38,226 nucleotides of DNA from Acinetobacter rathckeae (GTDB lineage Bacteria > Pseudomonadota > Gammaproteobacteria > Pseudomonadales > Moraxellaceae), in contig NZ_VTDO01000013.1 of assembly GCF_015627125.1 (NCBI RefSeq), positions 1 through 38,226 of the forward strand, written 5' to 3'. Shown piece after piece: positions 8,350 through 19,213 of the stretch; the first letter of the stretch is position 1; each line of letters begins with the position of its first letter. Both the position numbers and the translations under genes were made by a program. A model generated the notes under the pieces. That model searched no databases, had not been told where the DNA came from, and was given only the letters and a program-made list of their open reading frames with translations.

Positions 8350-8649
8350 AACTTCTTCTGATCTCTTCACTGGTTGTATTTAAATAACTACACTAAACAA
8401 CACCACTTAAAAGATGGATGTTCTAATAGGTCTATCCACCATGATCAGCTCTTTAAAAAGCATCACTTGATTGATCGCAATAATCTTCATTCAATGACTA
8501 ACAACCGTTTCTTGCTCTTTTACTGTGGAAAATTTTGTAGTTATACACAATCCCATATGAAGTTATCCACAATATCTAGTGCCTTATACACAACATTTTC
8601 CATAGTTATCCACAATATATGGGATTACTCTACTTATAAAGTAAAGGAG
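8350..8649. other. Intergenic region upstream of purE, holds a DnaA-box cluster
   Basis: This A/T-rich gap lies between the purE promoter and the end of the UshA-like gene. An open frame crossing it on the plus strand has no ribosome binding site or family resemblance and overlaps the cluster. The only strong structure is the DnaA-box array at 8541-8614. Confidence 0.6.
8541..8626 (+). other. Cluster of four phased DnaA boxes away from oriC
   Basis: Four perfect TTATNCACA boxes, all on the plus strand, start at 8541 (TTATACACA), 8563 (TTATCCACA), 8584 (TTATACACA) and 8606 (TTATCCACA). The start-to-start spacings are 22, 21 and 22 bp, about two helical turns. AATCCCATAT at 8549-8558 and its exact complement at 8617-8626 bracket the inner three boxes. 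It lies about 14.4 kb from oriC. By analogy to datA or the Bacillus DnaA-box clusters it may titrate DnaA or help control initiation; that role is inferred. Confidence 0.7.
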
Positions 8650-10476
8650 CTACTGAGTAATATATTTTTGTGTACTGTAATCTGCAATTGGTAATCGATA
8701 AATCCCTTTCTTCGGTTGGTTTTTCGCAATATCGCTTAAATAGTTTAGGAAAATATCGGCATAATCTAAAGAAAAATCCTTACGACGCTCACCTTGTATG
8801 CTGGTTAGGGTGGTGTAATAGTTTGAACCTCTTGCCAAGAAGTCGATGGTTGCCACTTGATAGGTTCGGTCTAAATCAAAGTTTTGGTACTGTCCCGAAG
8901 CATTTTTAAGTTGCAAATTTTGTACACGTTGCCCTTTGGCTTTGGTCATGTCTACTTCCCAACGTAACCCTGCTGTATATGGATACGCACCAATATCTGT
9001 ATTTGCCCCCTCAATGGCATCTTCAAGAGTCGCTTTGACTTCATGACCTGTCATACTGAGTTGGACTAAAGTATTTTTAAAAGGGAGTAGCTGATACACC
9101 GTGGCTACATTCATCGGCCCTTGTGGAATCTCTATGCGTACACCTCCCCCATTTTGTATCGAAAGATCAGCGGCAAAGTACTTTTTAGCCTGTTGTAACA
9201 TGGCTTGGGCGACCAACTGTTGCACATCACCACCATAGGTTAAACAGTTCTCTTTCGGTTTTTTTGTTGGTCTTGTCTGTGAGCAAAAGGCTTCATTTGC
9301 TGTACCAACCACAGTGTCCACATAGGTTTTCTTTTTTAATTGGTAGGGTTTGAGTACCTGTTGCATCTGTGCATCTGGTGTAATAAAACTAAGTGGCAAG
9401 TGCATCTTGGCCACATACTCTTGAATCTGCTGTTTTTGTTGTGCTGTTAATGGACTGTTTGATTTCACACGTTGCATGTCTGTACCCAATAAAATATGGG
9501 CCTGACCACCACAATCTAAGACTTTGCCCTGTGGGTCAAAACGAACTTTTAACTCACCCACGGCGTAATTATATTGCCAAGCTTGAGCAATACAAACCTT
9601 ATCGCCCTGCTTATTTTTAACCACCGTTGGATAATCTGCAACAGGATTCAAGCCAACTGTTTTCAGTGACTCAGGACCAAGCAAAGTGTGTGAGTCTCCC
9701 CCAATAATCACATCAACATCATTCAACTGCGTTGCTATGTTTAAATCTCGCTCATATCCGACATGGGTTTGTAGAATAATTTTATCCACACCTTGTGCTT
9801 TTAATTGATCAATCTGAGCTTGTGCCGTGGCAATTTCTTCTGCGAATACTGTGTCTGCATTGGGCTGTGATGCATTTTTGGTTTTACCAGCAATGGTAAT
9901 TCCAACTAAGCCAATTTTTTGCCCTTGGCGTTCAATCACCACGGATTTTTTAACACGATTGGTTTGATATAACGCAGACGATGGCCCAAAAGTGACATTG
10001 GCAGATAAAATGTGTATTGGCGTTTTACAGTGACCTTGTTTTAATCCATCTAAAAACACTTTCAATCCAGCATCCTTAGCATCAAACTCATGATTGCCTA
10101 GCGTGTAACTATCAAAACAAATTTGATTCATGACTGCGGCATCAGCTAACCCTTGGGTTAAGTTAAAGTAAAGATCTCCTGTAATGGCATCACCAGCATG
10201 AATTTTAATGACATTTGGGTCTTTTTGTTCAATCTGTTTCATCATGCTCGCAACACGTGCCATCCCTCCACGATTGATAAGAATATTTTCAGGCCCTTGA
10301 CCTAAGTCAAACTTAACCGTGGTTTGCTCTTCATCTAAATGTGAGTGATGGTCATTGATATGTGCCACAGTCAGAGTAAATGGCGATGTATTTTGATGTT
10401 GCTTGGGGGTTTGACAAGCCGTCAAGCCAAGCCCTAATGGAAGAAAACTCACCAAACAAAAAGCGATTTTATTCAT
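8650..10476 (-). CDS. UshA-like 5'-nucleotidase/UDP-sugar hydrolase, lipoprotein
   Basis: This family removes phosphate from extracytoplasmic nucleotides or cleaves UDP-sugars, allowing nucleoside salvage. From the ATG at 10476 it is 608 aa. Residues 1-21 are a lipoprotein signal with lipobox LTAC, so Cys21 would be lipidated and the enzyme membrane-anchored. The N-terminal calcineurin-like metallophosphatase domain (about 34-345) has AHINDHHSH, HAGDAITG, LGNHEFD and GGDSH metal-ligand motifs. The C-terminal 5_nucleotid_C domain (about 385-585) has NGGGVR and PFKNTL. The frame extends to a TTG at 10497, but the ATG at 10476 starts a proper signal peptide. No strong SD is visible. The exact substrate is uncertain. 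Confidence 0.92.
   Translation of the reverse strand: MNKIAFCLVSFLPLGLGLTACQTPKQHQNTSPFTLTVAHINDHHSHLDEEQTTVKFDLGQGPENILINRGGMARVASMMKQIEQKDPNVIKIHAGDAITGDLYFNLTQGLADAAVMNQICFDSYTLGNHEFDAKDAGLKVFLDGLKQGHCKTPIHILSANVTFGPSSALYQTNRVKKSVVIERQGQKIGLVGITIAGKTKNASQPNADTVFAEEIATAQAQIDQLKAQGVDKIILQTHVGYERDLNIATQLNDVDVIIGGDSHTLLGPESLKTVGLNPVADYPTVVKNKQGDKVCIAQAWQYNYAVGELKVRFDPQGKVLDCGGQAHILLGTDMQRVKSNSPLTAQQKQQIQEYVAKMHLPLSFITPDAQMQQVLKPYQLKKKTYVDTVVGTANEAFCSQTRPTKKPKENCLTYGGDVQQLVAQAMLQQAKKYFAADLSIQNGGGVRIEIPQGPMNVATVYQLLPFKNTLVQLSMTGHEVKATLEDAIEGANTDIGAYPYTAGLRWEVDMTKAKGQRVQNLQLKNASGQYQNFDLDRTYQVATIDFLARGSNYYTTLTSIQGERRKDFSLDYADIFLNYLSDIAKNQPKKGIYRLPIADYSTQKYITQ
9782..9790 (+). promoter_or_regulatory. 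Isolated perfect DnaA box inside nucleotidase gene
   Basis: TTATCCACA occurs once within the coding sequence, about 1.2 kb from the phased cluster. It may be chance. Confidence 0.3.
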
Positions 10477-10546
10477 TTTATGTGTAAATAGAAGCAATTA
10501 GATATGCTTTATTGTGCTTAAAACTAATGTCACCCACATGACAAAT

Positions 10547-10582
10547 GAAAAAAAAGGAAGCCTAGATTAGACTTCCTTTTTT
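10547..10582 (-). terminator. Terminator after tyrS
   Basis: On the minus strand a roughly 10-bp GGAAG-type stem with a short loop is followed by a run of T's, about 15 bases after the tyrS stop codon. Confidence 0.85.
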
Positions 10583-10597
10583 ATGATGATATTGCGA

Positions 10598-11809
10598 TTA
10601 GTCTGTAAAAGTGACTTTAGCAATGGCTTTTTTACCTGCTTGAATCACCACCGTTTGGTTACTGCTCACAGAGAAACTGGCATCAACCACTTGGCCTTCC
10701 ACTTTAACTGCACCACGTGCCACCGCATCTTTGGCTTGTGCTGCATTTTTTGTTAATCCTGCCAAACGCAAAATAGACGCAATAAAGAGTTCACCTGTTT
10801 CACCACGTGACACCTCAACTTCTGGCGTATCTTCAGGCACTTCACCATCAACAATGCGGTTACCTGCACCTTTATGAGCATTGGCTGCCGCTTCTGCATC
10901 GTGGAAACGCTCAACCAATTCTAAGGCTAAAATACGTTTAATCTCTTGCGGATTACGCCCTGCTTTCATCTCTTGGAGTAAAAGCTCAATGTCATCTAAC
11001 GTTTTAAAACTGAGCAAGTCAAAATAACGCTCAATTAAGGTATCTGGCATAGATAAAATCTTTTGGTAAATCGCACCTGGGGTATCGAACACACCAATAT
11101 AGTTAGCCAAAGACTTAGACATTTTGTTGACGCCGTCTAAACCCTCTAAAATCGGCACAGTAATACACACTTGTGATGCTTGACCATAACGACTTTGCAA
11201 GGTACGTCCCATCAACAAGTTAAAGGTCTGATCTGTACCGCCAAGCTCTACATCTGCCTCAAGTGCCACAGAGTCATAGCCTTGCACCAATGGATATAAA
11301 AACTCATGTATCGCAATCGGTTGTTGGCTTTGATAACGCTTGGTAAAGTCATCACGCTCTAACATACGAGATACCGTTTGTTGGCTTGCCAATTGAATTA
11401 AATCGGCCGCCGATTTTTCTGCAAACCACTGTGAGTTAAACACCACTTTGGTTTTTTTCGGGTCTAAAATTTTAAACACTTGTTCTTGATAAGTTTTGGC
11501 ATTTTGCACCACTTGCTCACGAGACAGCGGTGGACGCGTTGCACTTTTACCCGTTGGGTCACCAATCATGGCGGTATAGTCACCAATCAAAAATAATACT
11601 TCATGACCTAAATCTTGAAAGGTTTTTAATTTGTTAATGAGTACCGTGTGCCCTAAGTGTAAATCTGGTGCAGTCGGATCAAAGCCCGCTTTTACACGTA
11701 AAGGACGATTTTCTTTTAACTTTTTCAGTAAGTCTTCTTCTGAAATAATTTCATGCGTGCCTCTTTGAATCAGAGCCAACTGTTCTTCTGCAGGTAAGAA
11801 ATTTGACAT
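10598..11809 (-). CDS. tyrS: Tyrosyl-tRNA synthetase
   Basis: TyrS charges tRNA-Tyr with tyrosine in the cytoplasm. It is 403 aa from the MSNFL start. The class I signature HLGHT lies at 51-55 and the KMSKS loop near 230. The C-terminal S4 RNA-binding domain (about 340-400, [16 protein letters not shown]) holds tRNA. The [17 protein letters not shown] form of the first motif matches the TyrZ-like bacterial branch rather than the E. coli TyrS form. The frame opens at 11827, but GGGTGG just before tandem ATGs at 11812 and 11809 places the start there; which of the two is used is uncertain. It is divergent from anmK. Confidence 0.96.
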   Translation of the reverse strand: MSNFLPAEEQLALIQRGTHEIISEEDLLKKLKENRPLRVKAGFDPTAPDLHLGHTVLINKLKTFQDLGHEVLFLIGDYTAMIGDPTGKSATRPPLSREQVVQNAKTYQEQVFKILDPKKTKVVFNSQWFAEKSAADLIQLASQQTVSRMLERDDFTKRYQSQQPIAIHEFLYPLVQGYDSVALEADVELGGTDQTFNLLMGRTLQSRYGQASQVCITVPILEGLDGVNKMSKSLANYIGVFDTPGAIYQKILSMPDTLIERYFDLLSFKTLDDIELLLQEMKAGRNPQEIKRILALELVERFHDAEAAANAHKGAGNRIVDGEVPEDTPEVEVSRGETGELFIASILRLAGLTKNAAQAKDAVARGAVKVEGQVVDASFSVSSNQTVVIQAGKKAIAKVTFTD

Positions 11810-11888
11810 CATGCCACCCAAACACATTCGTTATCCAATTTGTGCGATATACTAACATTTTTTTAGCACATTGCAGGATTTGTTAAGC

Positions 11889-13016
11889 ATGACCTCAATC
11901 TACATTGGCGTGATGACAGGAACAAGTATGGACGGCATAGATTTTGTAGCGGCCTCTTTTGAGCCTCTCACATTACATGCCACACTCAGTATTGCATTTG
12001 AGCCAGACCTTAAAGATGAGCTCATGGCACTAACTCGACCAGGTGACAATGAAATTGACCGCATGGGCAAGGCTGATGTTGCATTGGCTAAAAAAATTGC
12101 TCATGGTATTAATCAACTCATTGATGACAATGGTTTAAACCGTGAGCAGATTCGAGCGATTGGCTGCCATGGACAAACCATTCGTCACCGTCCTGAAGAT
12201 GGTTTTACATTGCAACTGGGTGACCCAAACATCATTACAGAAATTACTCAAATTGCCGTTGTTTCTGATTTTCGCCGTAGAGATATGGCCGCAGGCGGTC
12301 AGGGTGCTCCCCTTGTACCTGCTTTTCATCAAGCCATTTTCCAGCACAATCAAATTGATCGCGTGATTTTAAATCTAGGTGGCATTGCCAATGTCAGCCT
12401 ATTGCCTGCCAATAAAAAACATAAAATTTTAGGCTTTGATACTGGCCCTGCTAACATTTTAATGGACGGTTGGTGTCGCAGACACACCGGTCAGCCTTTT
12501 GATGAGAATGGTGACTGGGCGGCACACGGTACTGCCATTCGCCCGCTGTTAGACCGTTTGTATGCGCATGACTTTTTTTCCAAAGAGCCACCCAAAAGTA
12601 CAGGCCGAGAAGACTTTAATTTAGATTGGTTAGATGACCAACTGATTGACTGGCGTAATGACCCTGAATACGAAGAACTAGATGACACCGCAGAAAACAT
12701 TCAAGCCACGTTAGCTAAACTCACTGTTCGAGCCATTCAAAAAGCCGTCTACCGCTCAGGTATGAAAGATGGTGAGATGTATGTGTGTGGTGGCGGGGCG
12801 TATAATTCGTATGTATTGGAACAGTTACGCTGGCGCTTACGTAAACACGAATGGAGCGTACAAACCACCGATGTACTTGGACTGTCTCCAACATGGGTAG
12901 AAAGTACTGCATTTGCATGGTTAGCCATGCAATTTATAGCACAGCGCAGTGGCAATGTACCTGCGGTTACAGGGGCAAGTGGTACACGTATTTTAGGTTG
13001 TATTACCGCTGTTTAA
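11889..13016 (+). CDS. anmK: Anhydro-N-acetylmuramic acid kinase (AnmK)
   Basis: AnmK phosphorylates and hydrolyses 1,6-anhydro-MurNAc to MurNAc-6-phosphate during cell-wall recycling. It is 375 aa, the usual family length. The N-terminal GVMTGTSMDGIDF motif (about 7-19) binds ATP, with GCHGQTIRH, LNLGGIANVS, GFDTGPANILMD and CGGGAYN completing the ASKHA-fold signatures. The start at ATG 11889 (MTSIYIG) has AGGA ten bases upstream; the longer frame from 11871 lacks one. The lytic transglycosylase nearby makes its substrates and Mpl re-uses released peptides. A shared promoter region of about 80 bp separates it from tyrS. A terminator follows. Confidence 0.97.
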   Translation: MTSIYIGVMTGTSMDGIDFVAASFEPLTLHATLSIAFEPDLKDELMALTRPGDNEIDRMGKADVALAKKIAHGINQLIDDNGLNREQIRAIGCHGQTIRHRPEDGFTLQLGDPNIITEITQIAVVSDFRRRDMAAGGQGAPLVPAFHQAIFQHNQIDRVILNLGGIANVSLLPANKKHKILGFDTGPANILMDGWCRRHTGQPFDENGDWAAHGTAIRPLLDRLYAHDFFSKEPPKSTGREDFNLDWLDDQLIDWRNDPEYEELDDTAENIQATLAKLTVRAIQKAVYRSGMKDGEMYVCGGGAYNSYVLEQLRWRLRKHEWSVQTTDVLGLSPTWVESTAFAWLAMQFIAQRSGNVPAVTGASGTRILGCITAV

Positions 13017-13023
13017 ACCACAT

Positions 13024-13052
13024 AAAAAGGTGACATTTTCGTCACCTTTTTT
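13024..13052. terminator. Bidirectional terminator between anmK and erpA
   Basis: AAAAAGGTGAC (13024-13034) pairs with GTCACCTTTTT (13041-13051) around a 6-base loop, with T-runs on both strands. It serves both convergent genes. Confidence 0.9.
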
Positions 13053-13053
13053 G

Positions 13054-13389
13054 TTAAATCGAGAATGAAGAACCACAGCCACAGGTCGTGGTTGCATTCG
13101 GGTTTTTCACCACAAAGCGAGAACCCTCAAGCCCTTCAATATAGTCAACTTCCGAACCCACTAAATACTGGTAACTTAAAGAATCGACTAACATCTTTAC
13201 ATCGCCATTTTCAAAAGTAGCGTCATCATCATTGGCACTTTCGGCAAAATTAAAGCCATAAGAAAAACCTGAACAGCCACCGCCAGTCACATATACACGC
13301 AACATTAACTCTTGGCTACCTTCACTGTCACGCAATTGGCGTACTTTTTTTGCAGCATTGTCTGTGAGCAATAAAGCTTGTGCAGTCAT
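13054..13389 (-). CDS. erpA: Iron-sulfur cluster insertion protein ErpA
   Basis: ErpA is an A-type carrier that delivers [Fe-S] clusters to apoproteins such as IspG. It is 111 aa, a typical length. The three cluster-ligand cysteines are present: C39 in TGGGCSGF, and C103 and C105 in the C-terminal CGCGSSFSI. The phrase [32 protein letters not shown] is highly typical of ErpA rather than IscA or SufA. No isc or suf genes are adjacent, which fits the stand-alone erpA arrangement. The ATG at 13389 has AAGGAAC about ten bases upstream. I see no clear IscR operator. Confidence 0.95.
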   Translation of the reverse strand: MTAQALLLTDNAAKKVRQLRDSEGSQELMLRVYVTGGGCSGFSYGFNFAESANDDDATFENGDVKMLVDSLSYQYLVGSEVDYIEGLEGSRFVVKNPNATTTCGCGSSFSI

Positions 13390-13494
13390 GATCTTTGTTC
13401 CTTAAATCAATCGATTGGGCACACCCAAATAGATGCTTAATATAGCATAACTCACGGGTAAAAAGACCTATCATCGGGTATGAGATTTTATTTT

Positions 13495-13523
13495 TTGTTT
13501 TCAAATGTTTTACCATTTAGAAT
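13495..13523 (+). promoter_or_regulatory. Promoter of yheS-type gene
   Basis: TTGTTT (13495-13500), a 17-bp spacer and TAGAAT (13518-13523) end 29 bp before the ABC-F start codon. Confidence 0.5.
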
Positions 13524-13552
13524 AGAACATAATTCAATACAGCGAAAAACTT

Positions 13553-15469
13553 ATGATCCAGCTTGAAAGCCTCAGTATACGACTTGGTGGTCGTGTTCTT
13601 TTTAAAACCGACCCGATGGTACAGTTACACCCAGGCTGGAAAATGGGCTTAACAGGTGTAAATGGTGCAGGGAAATCTTCATTATTTGGTGGATTACTTG
13701 GCAAAGTTGCGCCAGATGAAGGAAATTTAAGCCGGCCACAAGGCTGGACTGTGGCACATATGGCTCAGGAAATTGAAGCCCTTGATATGCCTGCCATCGA
13801 TTTCGTACTGTCAGGCGATGAAGAGTTTTGGCAAATACAACAAAAACTGAATGACGTTGATCATCTATCGAATGATGAAATTGCAGAATATTATGGTCGC
13901 TTTGATGAGATCAATGGCTATACCGCACCTGCCAAAGCAGCACAGCTCATGGCTGGCTTAGGTTTCTTTGAACATCAAATGCAACTTAATGTAGAAAGCT
14001 TTTCAGGCGGGTGGCGTATGCGTTTAAACCTCGCACGTACCCTCATGAGTCGCTCAGATTTACTCTTACTCGATGAACCCACCAACCACTTAGATTTAGA
14101 TGCAGTATTGTGGTTAGAAGATTGGCTAAAAGACTACGAAGGGACTCTCGTCCTCATTTCACATGACCGTGATTTCTTAGATGCCATTACCGATCATATT
14201 TTACATATCGAAAACCAAAAACTGACGATGTACACCGGTAATTATTCAACTTTTGAAACCATACGTAGTGAACGTCTTGCACAGCAACAACAAGCCTTTG
14301 AAAAGCAGCAAGAAGCTCGTGCACATATGCAAAAGTATATTGACCGTTTCAAAGCACAAGCCACCAAAGCAAGACAAGCTCAAAGCCGTATTAAACAGCT
14401 TGAGCGTATGCAATTACTCGCCCCTGCTCATGTAGATACGCCATTTACCTTTAGTTTTAGAACCCCAACTAAAATGAGTTCACCATTGCTCACTTTAGAT
14501 CAGGCGACCATTGGCTATGGAAATAAAGAGATTGCCAGTCAAGTCAACTTACAGATTACACCAACATCACGTATTGGTTTATTAGGTATGAATGGTGCGG
14601 GGAAATCAACACTCATTAAGTCATTGGTTGGTGAACTTGCCTTACTTCATGGTGAACGTAAGGACTCTGAACTACTCAATCTTGGCTACTTTGCACAGCA
14701 TCAAATGGATGCACTCGATGCCAATGCCAGTCCCATGCTTCAACTCGCTCGTCTTGCAGGTAAGCAAGTCAGTGAAGCCACGCTACGCTCATTTTTGGGC
14801 AGTTTTGGCTTTAGTGGTGAACGTATGGATACCATCTGTGAAAAATTCTCAGGCGGTGAACGTGCTCGCCTTGCCCTTGCACTGATTGTATGGCAAAAAC
14901 CAAATGTATTGGTACTCGATGAACCAACCAACCATTTAGATTTAGACATGCGTCACGCCCTCACAATGGCGCTGAATGACTTTGAAGGTGCAGTGATTTT
15001 GGTTTCACACGAACGCCAACTGATTGCCAGTGTGTGTGATGATTTACTACTTGTACATGGTGGACGTTGTACTGAATTTACAGGTGATTTAAATGACTAT
15101 GCACAGTGGTTACGTGAAGCACGACAGCAACAGATAAATGCCAATTCTGCGTCATTAAAAAAACCTGAACCTACTGTAACTACACCCAAAGAAACACCTC
15201 GTAAAGAAAGTGCGAAACAGCGTGAGCAAACACGCCCAATTCGTAAAGAAATTGAAAAAACTGAAGCAAAAATTGAAAAGATTCAAGCACAGCTTGAACC
15301 AGTTAAAGCAGCTTTAGCAGACACGGCATTATATGCTGTTGAGCAAAAACAAAAGCTACTTGAAGTTATGGATCAAGAAAAATTGCTCAATGAGCAACTT
15401 GCAGATCATGAAGAGAAATTACTTGAATTGATGATGCAGCTTGAAGAAGTGGAACAATCATTTTTATAA
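13553..15469 (+). CDS. yheS: ABC-F family ATPase, YheS-like
   Basis: ABC-F proteins have two ATPase cassettes and no membrane part; they act on ribosomes to ease stalled translation. At 638 aa this matches E. coli YheS closely in length. Cassette 1 has Walker A GVNGAGKSS at 35-43, signature FSGGWRMRLNLA and Walker B LLLLDEPTNHLDLDA. Cassette 2 has GMNGAGKST at 345-353, FSGGERARLALAL and VLVLDEPTNHLDLDM. Between them lies the charged Q/K/R-rich helical linker (about 240-290) typical of the P-site tRNA interaction motif. The tail from about 525 is a long charged coiled coil. The ribosome binding site is poor. It could also be described as Uup-like, but length and sequence favour YheS. Confidence 0.88.
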   Translation: MIQLESLSIRLGGRVLFKTDPMVQLHPGWKMGLTGVNGAGKSSLFGGLLGKVAPDEGNLSRPQGWTVAHMAQEIEALDMPAIDFVLSGDEEFWQIQQKLNDVDHLSNDEIAEYYGRFDEINGYTAPAKAAQLMAGLGFFEHQMQLNVESFSGGWRMRLNLARTLMSRSDLLLLDEPTNHLDLDAVLWLEDWLKDYEGTLVLISHDRDFLDAITDHILHIENQKLTMYTGNYSTFETIRSERLAQQQQAFEKQQEARAHMQKYIDRFKAQATKARQAQSRIKQLERMQLLAPAHVDTPFTFSFRTPTKMSSPLLTLDQATIGYGNKEIASQVNLQITPTSRIGLLGMNGAGKSTLIKSLVGELALLHGERKDSELLNLGYFAQHQMDALDANASPMLQLARLAGKQVSEATLRSFLGSFGFSGERMDTICEKFSGGERARLALALIVWQKPNVLVLDEPTNHLDLDMRHALTMALNDFEGAVILVSHERQLIASVCDDLLLVHGGRCTEFTGDLNDYAQWLREARQQQINANSASLKKPEPTVTTPKETPRKESAKQREQTRPIRKEIEKTEAKIEKIQAQLEPVKAALADTALYAVEQKQKLLEVMDQEKLLNEQLADHEEKLLELMMQLEEVEQSFL

Positions 15470-15480
15470 CACGCATGATA

Positions 15481-15496
15481 TGTTCCACGTGAAACC
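15481..15496. other. parS centromere-like site (one mismatch)
   Basis: TGTTCCACGTGAAACC lies 12 bases after the yheS stop. Its 14-bp core (15482-15495) differs by one base from the perfect palindrome GTTCCACGTGGAAC used as parS in Pseudomonas, and it also fits the general bacterial consensus TGTTNCACGTGAAACA except at the last base. ParB is expected to bind it. It abuts the terminator that follows. Confidence 0.8.
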
Positions 15497-15526
15497 TAGC
15501 ATCATAAAATCTTTTTTATGATGCTA
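15497..15526. terminator. Bidirectional terminator between yheS and cytochrome b562 gene
   Basis: A perfect 13-bp stem (15497-15509 with 15514-15526) with a 4-base T-containing loop directly touches the parS site and overlaps the stop codon of the minus-strand gene. Confidence 0.75.
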
Positions 15527-15904
15527 TTTAAATGCTTTATGCCCTGCCTCTTTAATTTTCATTAAAGTATTTGACTGCTGAGCCTGCTGTAAATTGCGAT
15601 CGACCAATATGTTTAAGCGATCAACTTCAACCACCAGTTGGTCTAACATTTTATCATAAGCTTTAATTTCTGGACTATTATCAGGTTCACTGGTTAACGT
15701 ATCAGGTATATTTTGCTTTGAATCTAAAGCATATTGTTTCATTTGACTGAGAGCTTGCTTGGCTTGGTTACTATTATTCGATTTCATAAAAACTGTATAG
15801 TTTTTTGCGAGACCTTGCATATCTGCTTCCAAGCTGCCTGCATATGCCACTGAACTGGTCATGATGATCACGGCCAATACAGTGCTTTTAAGTGACTGAA
15901 GCAT
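15524..15904 (-). CDS. cybC: Cytochrome b562-family periplasmic protein
   Basis: Cytochrome b562 is a small soluble periplasmic four-helix haem protein of unsettled role. This one is 126 aa. Residues 1-22 form a signal peptide ending AYA, leaving a mature chain of about 104 aa (E. coli 106). In mature numbering the haem-ligand methionine falls at position 7 (SLEADMQGL), exactly as in E. coli, and a histidine at 100 (EAGHKAF) sits where His102 is expected. The middle contains the family-like ALSQMKQYALDSKQNIP and a PDNSPEIKAYD segment. Both axial ligands therefore look intact, so haem binding is likely but inferred. It lies beside gyrB/dedA, as I recall for Acinetobacter. Confidence 0.85.
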   Translation of the reverse strand: MLQSLKSTVLAVIIMTSSVAYAGSLEADMQGLAKNYTVFMKSNNSNQAKQALSQMKQYALDSKQNIPDTLTSEPDNSPEIKAYDKMLDQLVVEVDRLNILVDRNLQQAQQSNTLMKIKEAGHKAFK

Positions 15905-16128
15905 GTTGTGTATTCCTTTTACATAAGGGGGAAAATAACTGTAAAATATCGTGTAAGTTAGGTTTAATCTGATTTAAACACTGGCCTGACAATATAACTA
16001 CAGAGAGTTTCGACTCTATTCTTCATAATATGTGCTAGAATCAATACTAATATACGTTGATTGTATACCTTTTGTGCTATATCTTTTTGTGACAAATTAT
16101 CCAAATACAAAGTGGGAATATCGCCCCA

Positions 16129-16674
16129 ATGAGTTTTTTTGATTTAATACTAAGCTTTGAAAACTATTTGCCTGTACTTGTACAAGAGTATGGCATTTGG
16201 ATTTATGCAATTTTATTTTTGATTATTTTTGCTGAAACAGCATTTATCTTTATGTTCTTTTTACCTGGTGACAGCTTATTGTTAGCCATTGGGGCAATTT
16301 GTGCCACAACAGATTTTTTACATGTAGATTACATGATTGTTTTACTATTTTTTGCTGCAATACTCGGCTATATGGTCAACTATTCTACAGGAAAGTTACT
16401 AGGTAGTCGTATTTCAGAGTCTAATTCTCGTTGGATTAAAAAAGAATACCTCACGAAAACAGAAGACTACTTTGTAAAACACGGTGGTAAAACCATACTT
16501 ATGGCACGCTTTATTCCTTTTGCACGCTCATTTGCACCGTTTGCAGCAGGGTCTAGTCACATGAACTATGTCTCTTTTATGATGTATAACATTGTTGGTG
16601 CATTTATTTGGATTGTACTTTTAGTGGGTATTGGCTATTTACTCGCTTCAGGCGTATTAGGTTTTATGAAATAA
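16129..16674 (+). CDS. DedA family membrane protein
   Basis: DedA-family proteins (SNARE-associated/VTT domain) are inner-membrane transporters; some members flip undecaprenyl phosphate or other lipids. This one is 181 aa with about four or five membrane segments. It carries the conserved acidic entry ETAFIFMFFLPGDSLLLAIG (about 36-55) and the arginine motif ARFIPFARSFAPFAAG (about 125-140), both diagnostic. The ATG at 16129 has GGGA about 12 bases upstream. It is transcribed convergently with gyrB and ends at a terminator. Which lipid it handles cannot be told from sequence. Confidence 0.92.
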   Translation: MSFFDLILSFENYLPVLVQEYGIWIYAILFLIIFAETAFIFMFFLPGDSLLLAIGAICATTDFLHVDYMIVLLFFAAILGYMVNYSTGKLLGSRISESNSRWIKKEYLTKTEDYFVKHGGKTILMARFIPFARSFAPFAAGSSHMNYVSFMMYNIVGAFIWIVLLVGIGYLLASGVLGFMK

Positions 16675-16705
16675 AAAAAGGGATTCTTTTAGAATCCCTT
16701 TTTTT
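16674..16705. terminator. Bidirectional terminator between dedA and gyrB
   Basis: GGGATTC and GAATCCC arms with flanking A- and T-runs extend the stem to about 13 bp around a short loop. It serves both convergent genes. Confidence 0.9.
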
Positions 16706-16719
16706 ATGGTCTATTTTAC

Positions 16720-19197
<2,478 letters not shown>

Positions 19198-19213
19198 CTA
19201 CTGGTAAATACTA

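Noticed and set aside
8374..8694. 106-codon plus-strand reading frame across the purE upstream gap
   Set aside because: No ribosome binding site, no family resemblance, overlaps the DnaA-box cluster and the end of the nucleotidase gene; low-complexity chance frame.
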